A stretch of DNA of 64,000 nucleotides from Chinchilla lanigera (Eukaryota > Chordata > Mammalia > Rodentia > Chinchillidae). The notes under the pieces are model-generated. The model had not been told where the DNA came from. It made no database searches and saw only the letters and a list, made by a program, of their open reading frames with translations. Positions 43,970 through 54,455 of the stretch are shown here, piece by piece (the stretch's first letter is position 1; every line of letters starts with the position of its first letter). Where the stretch lies: positions 13,185,337 through 13,249,336 of the forward strand of contig NW_004955463.1 of the NCBI RefSeq assembly GCF_000276665.1, given 5' to 3'. The position numbers and the translations under genes were made by a program.

Positions 43970-44800
43970 AAATTAAAAAGCTTCTGTACAGCAAAGGAAA
44001 CCATGAAAAGAGTGAAGAAACAACCTACAGAATGGGGAAAAAATTGCCAGCTGTTCCTCAAACAGAGGATGGACTATATCAAAAATATATAGAGAACCAA
44101 AAAAATTAGACCCTCCAAAGCAAATGGCCCAATCAAAAAATGAGCAACTGACATGAATAGACCCTTCTCAGAAGAAGTACAAACAGCCAATAAATACATG
44201 AAAAAATGCTATTCGCCACTGGCTATCAGAGAAATGCAAATTAAAACTACACTGAGATATCATCTTACCCCAGAAAGAATAGCTTATCATCAAAAAATCT
44301 AATAATGAATGCTGGCAAGGATGTAGGGGAAAAGGAACTCAACTACATCGCTGGTGGGAATGTAAATGAGTACAACCACTATGGAACTCAGTGTTGAGAA
44401 ACTAAAAACAGAAATTCCATTTGACTCTATCTCCTTTCTAGGTATCTTCCCAAAAGAGTTAAAATCATCATATTACAGGGATACATGCATGTCCATGTTT
44501 ATAGCAGCCCAATTTATAATAGCTATATATTGGAAACAGTGTATATGTCCATCAACAGATGAATGGGTAAGGAAAAATGTGGTATTTCTACACAAGGGAG
44601 TACTATGCTGCCAGAAAGAAGATAATCTTAAGGCATTCATAGGTAAATGGATGCAATTTGAGAACATAAAGTTAAGTGAACTCTGTCAGACACAAAAGCT
44701 CAAATATCACACGGCTTCTGTTATATGAGAAACACAAATAAAGAACAAAATAGAAGAGAAATAAGTAGGAAATAGGGAGAAGTTCAAATATTCCCCCAAG

Positions 44801-45257
44801 CTACAAATTCCACTGTTTTAAAAATGTTTCAATATATATGCTAATTGGTTTCATTTATACTATTTTATCTTAGTTCACTGAAAAGATCTATGTTATTATC
44901 TGTTTCTTTTTTGCAATAATCTTTGTTTTAATGTCTTATGCTCTGAGTAACACCTTTGAACATAATGATACACAGTGTAATAACTATTGTTATTCTCTTA
45001 TTATTTGATTATGAAATTGTTTTATTTTTTCATTAAATAAATAAATCAACAAAATTCAGCATATGATGCCTGGACAAGAAAGCAAAGGAAGCCAGAGTGA
45101 AAGCACAGCTCGGAGCCACCGGAACCCATGAGCAGCTCTCCAGCCCCAGCCTAGGGGCTTCTCTGCTGGGTTTGATGCTGTTGTTTGAGTTTGTTTTATT
45201 TTGTTTTTCTACACTCCCTTGATAGTTCTCTGTTTTCTGGCTTTAAGAAGGTATTGT
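44801..45257. other. AT-rich sequence, possible L1 tail
   Basis: AT-rich DNA follows the L1; 'cattaaataaataaatcaac' (45031-45050) may be an L1 or SINE A-rich end. Unique GC-richer DNA follows. No gene. Confidence 0.35.
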
Positions 45258-45447
45258 GAGCCAGACGTGCTGGCACACACACTTGCAATTCCAGCCCTCT
45301 GAGTGTTTGATAGGAAGAGGGTCACAAGTTCAAGCCCAACCTGTTCAAATTGGTGACTTAGTGAGACCCTGCCTCAAAATTTAAAAGATGAAAAGGGGTG
45401 GGGATATAGTTCAGTGTGAAGGTCCTGGATTCACTGCCCAGCACAAC
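45258..45447 (+). mobile_element. B1-dID composite SINE
   Basis: 'gagccagacgtgctggcaca', 'caattccagccct', 'gtgagaccctgcctcaaaat' (B1 part) then 'gtggggatatagttcagtgt', 'gaaggtcctggattcactgc', 'ccagcac' (ID part). The second clear composite in the window; diverged. Confidence 0.8.
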
Positions 45448-45834
45448 ATGTATGTATATATTCTAGGGAGATCCTTTCTAAATTTGGTGGAGGCCATCAG
45501 CAGTGGCAAGGAACGCAGGCCACAGAGTCTTCTCACGGCTTTTCCTCTTAGGCTGTGGCCCCTTATCCCTGAAGACTCAGGAGACTTCAATGTGTGGGGA
45601 CAAAGCTCTGTAGCATGCAGAGCTGAGGGGGCTGTGGAAGCTGCCAGCGGGGGGCAGAGATCAGAGAGCACTCTGTCAAGACAGCCCTCCACGGGGCAGC
45701 GATGTTCCCTGCCCTTCCCAGGGGTGGGGCTCCTGCCTCCAGCTCCCATGGAATTATCTTGCCTAAAATCTGTTTTCTTGAGAATATGAATGAGCTCTCC
45801 TTGAAAAATGTCACATAACACAGACAGCACAGTA
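45448..45834. other. Unique non-coding sequence
   Basis: The 133-codon forward and 207-codon reverse open frames covering this region extend from the SINE or from the CA/CT repeat and show no domain. No gene called. Confidence 0.5.
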
Positions 45835-45889
45835 CTCTGTCTCTCTCTCTCTCTCTCTTTCCTCTGTGTCTCTCTGTCTCTCTCTCTCC
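45835..45889 (+). repeat. (CT)n-rich simple repeat
   Basis: tctctct runs with 'ttcctctgtg' interruption. Confidence 0.95.
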
Positions 45890-45890
45890 A

Positions 45891-45933
<43 letters not shown>
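45891..45933. repeat. (CA)n microsatellite
   Basis: About 21 uninterrupted ca units directly after the CT run; compound CT-CA tract. Confidence 0.98.
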
Positions 45934-45935
<2 letters not shown>

Positions 45936-46059
45936 CCTGAACTTCACGGTGGTCCTTTGGCCCCGTGTCCTACCTGACACTCCCCCCACTTTTGATGCTC
46001 CAGTGACACTGAACTTTTGCAGTCCCCCAAACATATCACCTTGCTTAGTGTCTTTGTGT
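45934..46059. other. Unique sequence
   Basis: Nothing recognised. Confidence 0.4.
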
Positions 46060-46200
46060 TCTTCTCCATGCTGTCCCCCTCCTGAGAACTCATTTTCCAG
46101 TAATCCCTGCTGAGCTCCTAGTCATACTTCAAGACCTTCTTAAGAATCACCTCTGGTGAAAGGACTCCCACTACTGCTCTTCCTGGAACATCTCCACCTG
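46060..46200 (+). repeat. L2 LINE fragment
   Basis: 'gctcctagtcatacttcaag', 'accttcttaagaatcacctc', 'tggtgaaaggactccc', 'tgctcttcctggaacatctc' fit forward L2 near its ORF end. Confidence 0.5.
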
Positions 46201-46619
46201 CCCTCAGAGACCCCTCTTGAATGCCAGTCTCTGAGATAACCCTCACCCTGCTGCAGCTCTTTTTTTTTTTCTACTGCACCTGTTGTATGATCCTCTACTA
46301 CAGATCCAAAAACTGGGTTCTGGTCATAATGTTTCATGAACACAAATGTACTTATAGAAAGACAGTGAGACGAAGTGTAAATAGGACTCTCCCCAGAAAA
46401 CCCAAGCCCAAGGGTCACCCTAATTAAAGTACTGCCCATACTCCATCCAATTATTTCCTGTGGACAAGCCTCCTTCAGTGGTCTGTGATGTGGGACTGGC
46501 CTCTATCTGCCCAGCACCTACCACACAACACAATGTATTTGACCGACATATAGACTAGTTCACTGGGTCACATGGTACCGTCATGGCAAGTGGATAAGGA
46601 CAGTACCAGTCACTGCTGA
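46201..46619. other. Unique sequence
   Basis: T-run of 12 at 46260-46271. No gene supported. Confidence 0.4.
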
Positions 46620-46624
46620 ATGCA

Positions 46625-46680
46625 TTTTAAAAGGAAGAGGAAGGAAGGGAGGCAGGGAAGAGAGAGGGAGAGAAGGAAGA
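46625..46680 (+). repeat. Polypurine tract
   Basis: Nearly all A/G (one C and few T) for about 50 bp, e.g. 'aggaagaggaaggaagggag'. Purine-only DNA can form triplexes, but no function is shown. Confidence 0.85.
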
Positions 46681-47288
46681 TATTCTACCTTCTCTTTTCT
46701 CAATTTATTCCATCCCAGGAGAACAGGGTCTTTCAAATATCCCTATTCAGCTGGGCACCACATGATAATGTTCTGCTCAAAAACAGGCCACATATGTACA
46801 ATGACCCCATAAGATTCTGTCACCTACTGGCCTTTGTAACCATCTCGGTTTATGTGTAAGTACATGCCACAATGTCTCCCAACAACCACCAAATCACCTT
46901 AGACATATGTCTCAGAACATACCCCGTAATTAAACAATGCCTGACTGTATATGCACTGTGAAGTTTGCTTTGAAGCCCAGAATGCCTGCCCCACATACTT
47001 CCCAGGATCAGAAGGACAGAAGCAGAGACAGAGACAGACAGAGATAGAGAGAAGAAAAGCGAGCCAAAGACCTATCTGCAAATGAACGCCGGAGATGATG
47101 CCAGGCTGAAGGCTAAGGAGGTCACAGCAAGGGGCCAAGCCCCCAGAGGCCATGGGAGCTCTTCTGACCTAGAGGCCCATGGAGCCTGGAGACCTCTCCG
47201 ACATCAACGCGCCCAGCCCATCCTCTCCAGCTGCCCCATCACAAGTTTAAAAAGTACTGAAATGCTCCTCCTAGGCTCCTTTTAATGA

Positions 47289-47289
<1 letters not shown>
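46681..47289. other. Unique sequence with short GACA run
   Basis: 'cagagacagagacagacaga' near 47024-47043. No gene. Confidence 0.45.

Positions 47290-47290
<1 letters not shown>

Positions 47291-47326
<36 letters not shown>
47291..47326. repeat. (CA)n microsatellite
   Basis: 18 uninterrupted ca units. Confidence 0.98.
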
Positions 47327-47328
<2 letters not shown>

Positions 47329-47394
47329 GAAGCACCCTTGGGTTTTGTCTGTTGTACTTTTGTTCCCAAGTCTGTTTGTACTTATTCAGAAATT

Positions 47395-47960
47395 ACATAA
47401 TTAAAAAAATAATATTAAGTAAATGTGCACATCAGCCTGTCAAGCTGCCTGGGCCAACCTTCACCAGAGAAACACAATGACAGCCCCTTTATTTCTCTTA
47501 CTTGTTTTTAAGCACAAAATATGTCACACCTGGAAGTAATTAGCATAATTTTTACTAATTTATAGCTAATTACACAATTACTTTTCTACGAAAGGTTCTG
47601 GAAAGACACTTGAAGTAAGTTTCACTAAATCTAGTGGCAAGAAATTGCTTGAAAACATTTTGTTAGCTTCAAACATCTAGGAGGGAGGGAGAACACCCAA
47701 TAAAGTAATTCTTTCCTATTTCAGAGTGTTCAAATATGACAGGGATATAATTTCTCCAGTAATTTACAGAGCAGAGTGTCTAAATGTCTTGCTAATCCAA
47801 CCCAACCAGAGGCTGTGCTAGGGAAGAGCTCCAAAAGGAAGTGTTCAGAAGGACCTAAGAAGGAACCTAAACGCATTGCTTTGCTTCCTGCAATTGGTTT
47901 TTCAGAAGAACAAAATGTTGAGATTGCCAACAATGGTTCTCCCTCCAGAAATAAACCAGT
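47395..47960. promoter_or_regulatory. Candidate conserved non-coding element, homeodomain-site rich
   Basis: Repeat-free AT-rich block with a dense set of TAAT/ATTA cores: 'attacataattaaa', 'gaagtaattagcat', 'tactaatttatagc', 'agctaattacacaattactt'. 'gtcacacctggaagtaatta' places a T-box-type TCACACCT ten bases from a TAATTA. It reads like a developmental enhancer. No comparison was run. Confidence 0.45.
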
Positions 47961-48898
47961 CCCTTAACAGAAAGTGACCCCTGTCAGGTATCTTCCTCAA
48001 CTCCCCCAAAAAATCTGAGCTCAAAACAGTCTGTGGTGGATTGGAGCCAACTGGCTCTTGAAGTAAAGCTCCAGGATGTCAGGGTCTGAGTGAGTTGCTT
48101 TCTTTAAATTGTGCAAACAGAGATGGAAACACTCCTCAATTCAATTCATTTGGCTAACATTTCTAAGCTCTTGCTCTGTGCCTTGTCCTCAATGGGAAGA
48201 TTTATAAAGGGAACCACCCCTCTGACCCTAGTTATGCAGAGAAGGAAAAATATCAAGCTGCCAGTGAGTATTTATTAAACACTGGTTTAAGAAGAGAGAA
48301 ATTGATATAAAAAAAAAACAGTTGCTGTCTTCAGGAAGCTGACAGTGTAGAGACCAGAGCCCCACACAGGAAGCACTTGGCCTGGAGTAACATCAGCCCG
48401 GGCGAAGTGGCCTCCAATGGCAGCCTGGGATACAAGTGCTGCTGAAATAGGAAATGGAAACTGGAAGCCAAGAGCCAAGGACAAGATCATGGAGTCCCCG
48501 TTGTGGTGTCCTGTGGTGGAAGTCACATCATTTTGGTAAGAATAGGACTCTGTCAGGCCCAAGAGAAGAACTGTGGGGAAGGAGAGACTGTGGCGATAAA
48601 GCACCCCAGATTCCCCAGTGGGAGAAGAATGGTAAGGAATCAAGAGCATTCTGGGAGCCATCAGCCCCTGGGAGGCACCCTGAAATCTTGAATTCTAATC
48701 TATATCTGCCTCAGGGTTGGATGTTTGGTAATGACCAACAGAAGACAAGAAAGCAAGGCCATCTCACCTGTAGCAGAACTTGTCTGAGCTCTTTGGAATT
48801 GGTTGGGTGGTCAGAAAGGCATGCAGTTGCAGCATGCATTCACAGTAGAGGTAATAGCACCCATCAAGGCAAATTCTGTATTTAAAAAAATTCTTAGA
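47961..48898. other. Unique sequence with L2-like traces
   Basis: 'tgccagtgagtatttattaa' and 'ttcaggaagctgacagtgta' (48260-48350) suggest a reverse L2 tail. Overlapping 124-143-codon open frames on both strands at 48.3-48.9 kb have no domain. Confidence 0.4.
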
Positions 48899-49354
48899 TG
48901 TGGTTATGGTTGGGGTCAAGTATGTCCCCTAGAAAGACCCATTGTGTTGAAAGCTTTGTTGCTGATGGGCTTTTGGAAAGTGTTTGGCTCATTCATGCTC
49001 TAACCTCATCAGTGGATTAGCTTGATGACATCACTGGAACGTGATGAAAATGAGAGGTAGGACCTAGTTAAGAGGAGTGGCTCATGGGTGCATGACCTTG
49101 GGCTTTATACCTATCTTCAGCCCCTTCTTCTCTGGTTCTCTTGCCTTCTCTGTGCTTCCTGGAAACCATGAGTTGAGCAGCTTTCCTCCACCACATCTGT
49201 CTGTATGATGTTCTGTCTTACCATAAGCCTAAAAGCAATGGAGCCACCCAACCACGGACTGAAACCTCTGAAACTATGAGCCAAAAATAAACCTTTCCTT
49301 CTTTATGTTGATTTTCTCAGGTATTTTGTCACAGCAACAGAAAGTTGAACAACA
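48899..49354 (+). repeat. MaLR-type solo LTR, long form
   Basis: 'tgtggttatggttggggtca', 'agtatgtcccctagaaagac', 'ccattgtgttgaaagctttg', 'tgtatgatgttctgtcttac', 'aaccacggactgaaacctct', 'gagccaaaaataaacctttc', 'tattttgtcacagcaacaga', 'aagttgaacaaca'. At about 455 bp it is the longest and best preserved copy in the window. Confidence 0.9.
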
Positions 49355-49729
49355 CCGTATATTGCAATGATTTGTGCTCCTCTAAAAGGCCACAGTATAT
49401 AAACAGATATTATATATCTGTGGTGTTAAATTTAATGTTAGGGTGATCAGGAAAAACTAAGAAGTCACCTGTGGTAGGCAGGAGTTGGCTGGGGAGTACG
49501 AATAATGCAAATCAAGGTTAAGAAATACTGGGTTCTAGGAAACCTCCCCACCAAGTTCCTAGAAGGGTATAGTCAGCTATACCAAGTGGTCCTGCCTTCA
49601 TCTCTTCATTTAGAGTGAATCATTCCTTTCTCCAGCAAGCTCAGTACCTAAACTTGTCTGTCTTGTTCCAACCATCCCTGTACGCAAATTTCCTGGTTTG
49701 CATTCTGACTTTGCCTCCTGGCTTGTGGT
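49355..49729. other. Unique sequence
   Basis: No gene recognised. Confidence 0.4.
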
Positions 49730-49812
49730 GGCCTGAGGACAGAGGCTAGGTGTTGCATTGGGGCAGCCCTGCCTCCTAGCATCTGGCATGCATTGGAGGC
49801 ACAGAAGAAATA
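49730..49812 (+). repeat. L2 3'-end fragment
   Basis: 'gcctgaggacagaggctagg', 'cctgcctcctagcatctggc', 'atgcattggaggcacagaag' fit the forward L2 tail weakly. Confidence 0.4.
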
Positions 49813-49977
49813 GGAGCAAAACCTAGCTGAGCAGCTCTGCAGTCTCAGGTCCCAAGTGATGAACCTTGCGAAAGTAGACGTGAGATACCTGGAAGGTGTC
49901 CAGTGTCTGCCAGGCTTACCTCAAGGCCACTGAGGCATTTTGGCAAAGGAATGTCCCCTGCCTCCCACAGGAGAGCT
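49813..49977. other. Unique sequence
   Basis: Nothing recognised. Confidence 0.4.
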
Positions 49978-50090
49978 ATGTTAATAGCTTACATTTGGCA
50001 TATTTCTTTTCACTTTTTCAAATTACTTTCACAGCTGCCATCATTTGACCCTTCCACAAACCCTGTGAGGCAGGTAGAGGAAGTCATTAA
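49978..50090 (-). repeat. MIR SINE fragment
   Basis: 'atgttaatagcttacatttg', 'ttttcaaattactttcacag', 'ccttccacaaaccctgtgag', 'gcaggtagaggaag' fit the reverse MIR 3' half. Confidence 0.65.
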
Positions 50091-50500
50091 CAACGGCCAC
50101 TCCCAAAGAACACCCTCATCCCGCCAACAGGTAGGCAGGCACTGAGCACCTGTGGCCTTCTGTAGAACCAAGGGCAGCAAGACGACAAATGGCCCTAGCC
50201 TTGCTTGCAATCTCCCAGAGAGGGGACAGAAGACAGCAATCTAATCCTAATAGATGTCCAGAATTTTCTTTAAAGTGAAGCTAAGAACAAGAGACACTTG
50301 TGCTCTGCAAAGTCCTCCTAGGAAGTGATAGGCAAGATGTTATGTGCAGAGTGAGTAGGAGCTGGGCACAGGCAGGGACACAAAGCAAACCTGAGATTGC
50401 AGGGAGCTAAATGTCCAGCCTGGCTCCCAAATCCCACCCTCCAAAATTCTAAGTAGAGTCTTGGATCCCACAGAAGGATATGGTGAATGCATGTGAGTGT

Positions 50501-50501
<1 letters not shown>
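50091..50501. other. Unique sequence
   Basis: No gene recognised; reverse open frames begin in the CA tract. Confidence 0.45.

Positions 50502-50537
<36 letters not shown>
50502..50537. repeat. (CA)n microsatellite
   Basis: About 17 uninterrupted ca units. Confidence 0.98.
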
Positions 50538-50538
<1 letters not shown>

Positions 50539-50719
50539 CCTCACTTGGTGAACTCCAGAGGCAGCACCCAACAGGCAGACAGGCACTCGGAACTTAGAGC
50601 CAAAGCACCTTAAGGACAAGTGAAAACTGCATACCTGCCCCCTGCAGCCCTGGCGGGCACAGAAAGCAAAAAGCCTCCTAAGGCACACGCTGGCCCCTCC
50701 CAGCACTATGTGGCTAACT
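50538..50719. other. Unique sequence
   Basis: Nothing recognised. Confidence 0.4.
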
Positions 50720-50885
50720 GTCTGCCCCTTTGAACGGTGTTTATTATTCAACAGGGCATGATGAGACTGCTCTGAGATTTCAAAGTCAGCTGGCGGTTTC
50801 ATTAGAAGCAATCAAGGAAGCTTTGGACAATTAGTGGGAAGGTTTTGACAGCGAGAATGTGAACAATCCTGGTAGCTCTCACTAG
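50720..50885. promoter_or_regulatory. Candidate conserved non-coding element
   Basis: A compact repeat-free block with 'gtgtttattattcaacaggg', 'agatttcaaagtcagctggc', 'ggtttcattagaagcaatca', 'ggacaattagtgggaaggtt'. Contains TAAT cores and a TCAAAG (TCF/LEF-like) word. No conservation data. Confidence 0.3.
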
Positions 50886-51287
50886 CACCCAAGTCAGAGC
50901 ATTTTTCTTTCTTCCTTTTTTTTCATTCCAGAGACAGGAATTTGAATATTCCTCCTTTCTCCTAAACACCAGCATCACAGGTGACTCTAGTCTGCCCTTC
51001 TCTCCCCACACTGGGTAGAGCTGCATTTTTGCTCTGTATCCCTCCACCTTGGAAAATCTTTATGACCTTACACGAAGACCACTGCCCTTTAACTCCACAC
51101 AGCCCATTCCTATGTGGCCAGCCTTCCCCCCTAAATGATGAGCTTGATGGAGGCTAAAATGAGCTCAAAAGTAGATCGTGGAGATCTGTGCATGGCCTGG
51201 CCTCCTGGAAGTAACGGGCTATGGATTCCACCATGGCAGGCTCACGAGGTGCCTGGGAGCGGCCTGTGCGCTTAACAGACAGTTTCT
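50886..51287. other. Unique sequence
   Basis: No gene recognised. Confidence 0.4.
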
Positions 51288-51400
51288 CTACTCCCCACCA
51301 CAAATCTGTGAGGAGACCCATTTATAACTAAAGAAACTGAGACCCAGGGTTTCTGTATGGTGGAAGGTCCCACAGCCAGAGGGACAGAGCTAGAGCAAAT
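51288..51400 (-). repeat. MIR SINE fragment
   Basis: 'cacaaatctgtgaggagacc', 'taaagaaactgagacccagg', 'aaggtcccacagccagaggg', 'acagagctag' match reverse MIR. Confidence 0.65.
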
Positions 51401-51984
51401 TGAGATCCACCCAACTGGACATCTGGCACCTTTGCAAAGCACAGGGGTATCCCTGCATGTGCTCAGCCCCCACACTCAGGATGCCAGCTGTGGAGAAGAA
51501 TGCTTCTGGCAGGAGTGGACCAGGGCCCCCCAGCAAGTGCACAAGGACAAGGTGAAGGGGTCTCCAGAGCCACAGGAGGGCTGCGGAGCCTGGAGGCCGG
51601 TAGAAGCATCTCACCTGCTTAGGAAGGCCTACTGACGTCCAGGGCCTCTGTGCTGTGTCCCCCTCCCCGCCCCCCGCAACACTGCCAGCCAGGATGCCCT
51701 CAGGAAACATCCATTCTGGACTCCACAGCCAGGACACTGGACTGGGGCATCCCACATGGTGGAACAGCCACCTCAGAAAACCACCACATGTTGGAAAGTC
51801 CCTCCTGAGAAGCTGAGAAAGGACCCATCAGTTTTTCCAAGGAGATTCTCTGCTCTCTATGACCTTAACTTCACAGGGGTGTTATCCCCTAGGTAAGAAA
51901 GTTGGTTTCTGAAACTGTTTAATTTTTTCACGTGACAAGGATATGTAGGAGGAGGGACAATGGACTTGAAATTGTGAAACCAGG
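51401..51984. other. Unique GC-rich sequence
   Basis: Opposing 92- and 121-codon frames at 51.36-51.75 kb overlap and have no domain. No gene called. Confidence 0.45.
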
Positions 51985-52065
51985 GTGTTAGTCCTGACCT
52001 TGCAGCTAAACTGACCATGACACTCTGGCAAGTCACTTCTCCAACACATGAGCTGGTTGGGGCGA
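51985..52065 (+). repeat. MIR SINE fragment
   Basis: 'gttagtcctgaccttgcagc', 'ctggcaagtcacttctccaa' fit forward MIR weakly. Confidence 0.45.
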
Positions 52066-53239
52066 GGACAGTTTGGGCTTCCGGCTCTGGAATCGCATCA
52101 GTGCAGGCTGCCCAGCAGTTGCATTTCCTTCCAGTACCAATTTCAGGATAGGTTAATCTGGGAGAGGAACAGGAGGAGCAGACAGAGAAACAGGGGCACA
52201 ACCAGATGGACAGAGACAGATACAAGAAGGGGAGGCCACCTAGCCAGAGAAAGAAAGAACAGTCAGGTGGTGTGGAAAGAAAATTAGAGCCCCTGATGTA
52301 AGCAGTCTCTTGCCAGTATTGCTGGAAACAAATAGTGACAGATTGCTAACATGTTACAGTGAAAATTACCAACACGATCAGACTTTTGCACCATAACCAC
52401 CACCTCTTGTTATCCCATTAACAACACTGAAGAGACCAAATTGCTAATAGGAGAAAGCGTTCATGTTGTACTATAATACTCTGTCCTGCATGGAGCCCAC
52501 AGCCCAAAGACAAGCCCAGAGGCACCTGGAAATCTCCCAGGAGCCAATTCCCCTTCAACAGAATTAGGGGAAGTCCCAGAGAGCCCCAGCCTCCTCCACC
52601 ACACCCAGGAACACCTGCACATACCACCAGCCCCGCCACCACCGCCTTTCAGGTGTCTGCTCACATTGCCAAGCCAGGCTGGGACAGGCTGCCAGTCATC
52701 TCTTGGAACAGGAGCTGGTGACCTCTAAAAGTACACAAGGTACACAAAGGGCCAGCAGGGAGGGACAAAAAAATAGCAATGTGTCTGACTGTAGAGTTGG
52801 ATTCCAGGTCATTTCCATCTGCTCCTAGAACAGACCAACCCATGAACGCTCATGGAGATTTATGTACATCTTGCCCCTTCTGGCCCTGCCCACTACAGCG
52901 AGGCCAGAAGGAGCCCTGACTCCTAATTCCATCAGCCACAGAGTGCAGGCTGTCAACTCCACCCTGGGAGGTGTGAGGGACGGGACACAGCTGGTTCCTG
53001 GAAGTATTTACCAGGGCATTTGAGGAGGACCTGTCCTCTTTTATCTGTAGACAGATTTCCTGGCCAATCAACCATCGTCCAGAGAGAACAACATTAGGAA
53101 TTTACTTTAAACTCACTCCTCACTCAGAAAAACCCTCCCGTGCTCCCAGTTTCTTCCCCCAGGATAATAACTGGCCACGCCAAGCCCCCCACTACTACAC
53201 CAGAGAGCGGGGTCAGCTACAGGCGGTATGCCCTAGTAC
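52066..53239. other. Unique non-coding sequence
   Basis: Purine-rich patch at about 52155-52260. The 122-codon reverse frame (51857-52225) has no domain. No gene. Confidence 0.45.
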
Positions 53240-53560
53240 TTACTCAGAAAAGTAATTGGCCAAAGATTGTTCTGAGTAATTGAATGGCAAGGGCTTTTGT
53301 GTACCAAACAGGGACTTGTCTTTGTCAAAAAAAAAAATCTTTACAAAGTACCCAAGTGCTGGGTGTCAGACAGGACAAGTTTTTTAATCATGTTAAAATG
53401 ATTTATTTAAACGTCAAGCCATGTCACCTCACTTCCTTTCATTTTTCAAACTGTTTGTGTTTTTTCTGGATGATAAATTTATCTTCAGACAGCCTCAATA
53501 TGACTAATTAACTTTGAAATATAAGAACCAGATGTGTGAGTTGGAGAGCTTTCTGAACTA
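53240..53560. promoter_or_regulatory. Candidate conserved non-coding element
   Basis: Repeat-free AT-rich block with 'cagaaaagtaattggccaaa' (CCAAT-like ATTGG), 'gtaattgaatggcaaggg', 'catgttaaaatgatttattt', 'tatgactaattaactttgaa' (TAATTA). A 75-codon forward frame (53284-53511) includes an A-run and has no domain. The function is inferred from motif density. Confidence 0.28.
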
Positions 53561-54111
53561 ATGCCAGACAGGCTGGTGGGTTTTTTCCTTCCTTCTTCTT
53601 CCCTTGCCTCCCCCTAACCCCCGCCACCACCCCTCGCTCTCTTCCCTGCTGGCTGCCCTGAAATTACCAAGCAGAGCTGCATTGTGGAGGCAGAAGCCAG
53701 GGCTCCAGCTGGCAGGGAGCACCTGCTGCTCTGACTCTGGGTTCCTCCCTCCCAGAGGCCTCCCGGGATCCGGTCCTCCCCTGTGAAAGTGACCTGGCAA
53801 GGGAGCCAAGACTGGCGGAGTTGTCTCTGGAGGAGGACCTAGGAAGATTCTCCCTGCCCACCCTCTGCTACTTTAATCTTCAATCTAACTCAAGACAGGG
53901 AGCTGCCACAGCACATGGGCCATATGTAATTGGTCACGCTGCAGTATGAAGCACAGTGATTTCTCCTAAGAAAGTCCTCCCTGTGCCGTGCTCCTCAGAG
54001 CTGTCTCCTCGGTTCCCTTCTGATGAGCACCCAGGCACACATACCGGAGAGGAGCAGTCAGGAGAGGCCACCAGGGGCCATAGTCCCATACTGGGTGCGT
54101 CTCAGCAAAAG

Positions 54112-54112
<1 letters not shown>
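53561..54112. other. Unique sequence, pyrimidine-rich start
   Basis: A C/T-rich patch spans about 53580-53650. No gene recognised. Confidence 0.4.

Positions 54113-54146
<34 letters not shown>
54113..54146. repeat. (TG)n microsatellite
   Basis: About 17 uninterrupted tg units, orientation opposite to the CA tracts elsewhere. The open frames across it are repeat translations. Confidence 0.98.
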
Positions 54147-54147
<1 letters not shown>

Positions 54148-54321
54148 ATACACGTACACCTGTGTGTCTTTGGGACTGTATGTGTGTTTTACTCTCTAAG
54201 ACAAGATTCAAAATACTCAGAGTAACTCAAAATAATTTTAGATGTTAGCAAAAAAGAAAATCCACTTTTCCAGGACTTACATAGCTAAGTAAAAAGGATC
54301 AGCGTGAAAGGTACAAGCTCA
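54147..54321. other. Unique sequence
   Basis: Nothing recognised. Confidence 0.4.
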
Positions 54322-54455
54322 ATGCCTCAATTTCCTCACCAGAAGTAGGCTGAGGTTATGTGAGATCACAAGTATGAAAATGCTGTGAGCACTTTAGGAG
54401 ACATGATACACATCTGAAGGGATTGTTAGGGTAATTACCACCATTATTCCATCAT
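54322..54455 (+). repeat. MIR SINE fragment
   Basis: 'atgcctcaatttcctcacca', 'aagtatgaaaatgctgtgag', 'cactttaggagacatgatac', 'gtaattaccaccattattcc' fit forward MIR. Confidence 0.7.

Larger units (their letters stand above)
43139..44800 (+). repeat. L1 LINE fragment (ORF2 3' half), split by a second L1 tail
   Basis: 'gagatagagaaaacaatcct', 'aatcctgggtaacaaaacca', 'agctacagtaattaaaacag', 'catggtactac' and, after the insert, 'aattaaaaagcttctgtaca', 'gccaataaatacatgaaaaa', 'ggaatgtaaatgagtacaac' follow L1 ORF2. A degraded ORF2 C-terminal peptide is readable at 43150-43404. Many stops and an internal A-run mark it as dead. Confidence 0.9.

Noticed and set aside
45411..46034. 207-codon reverse open frame
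   Set aside because: It passes through the CA and CT repeats, giving long Cys/Val and Arg/Glu runs, and includes SINE sequence. No domain is visible.
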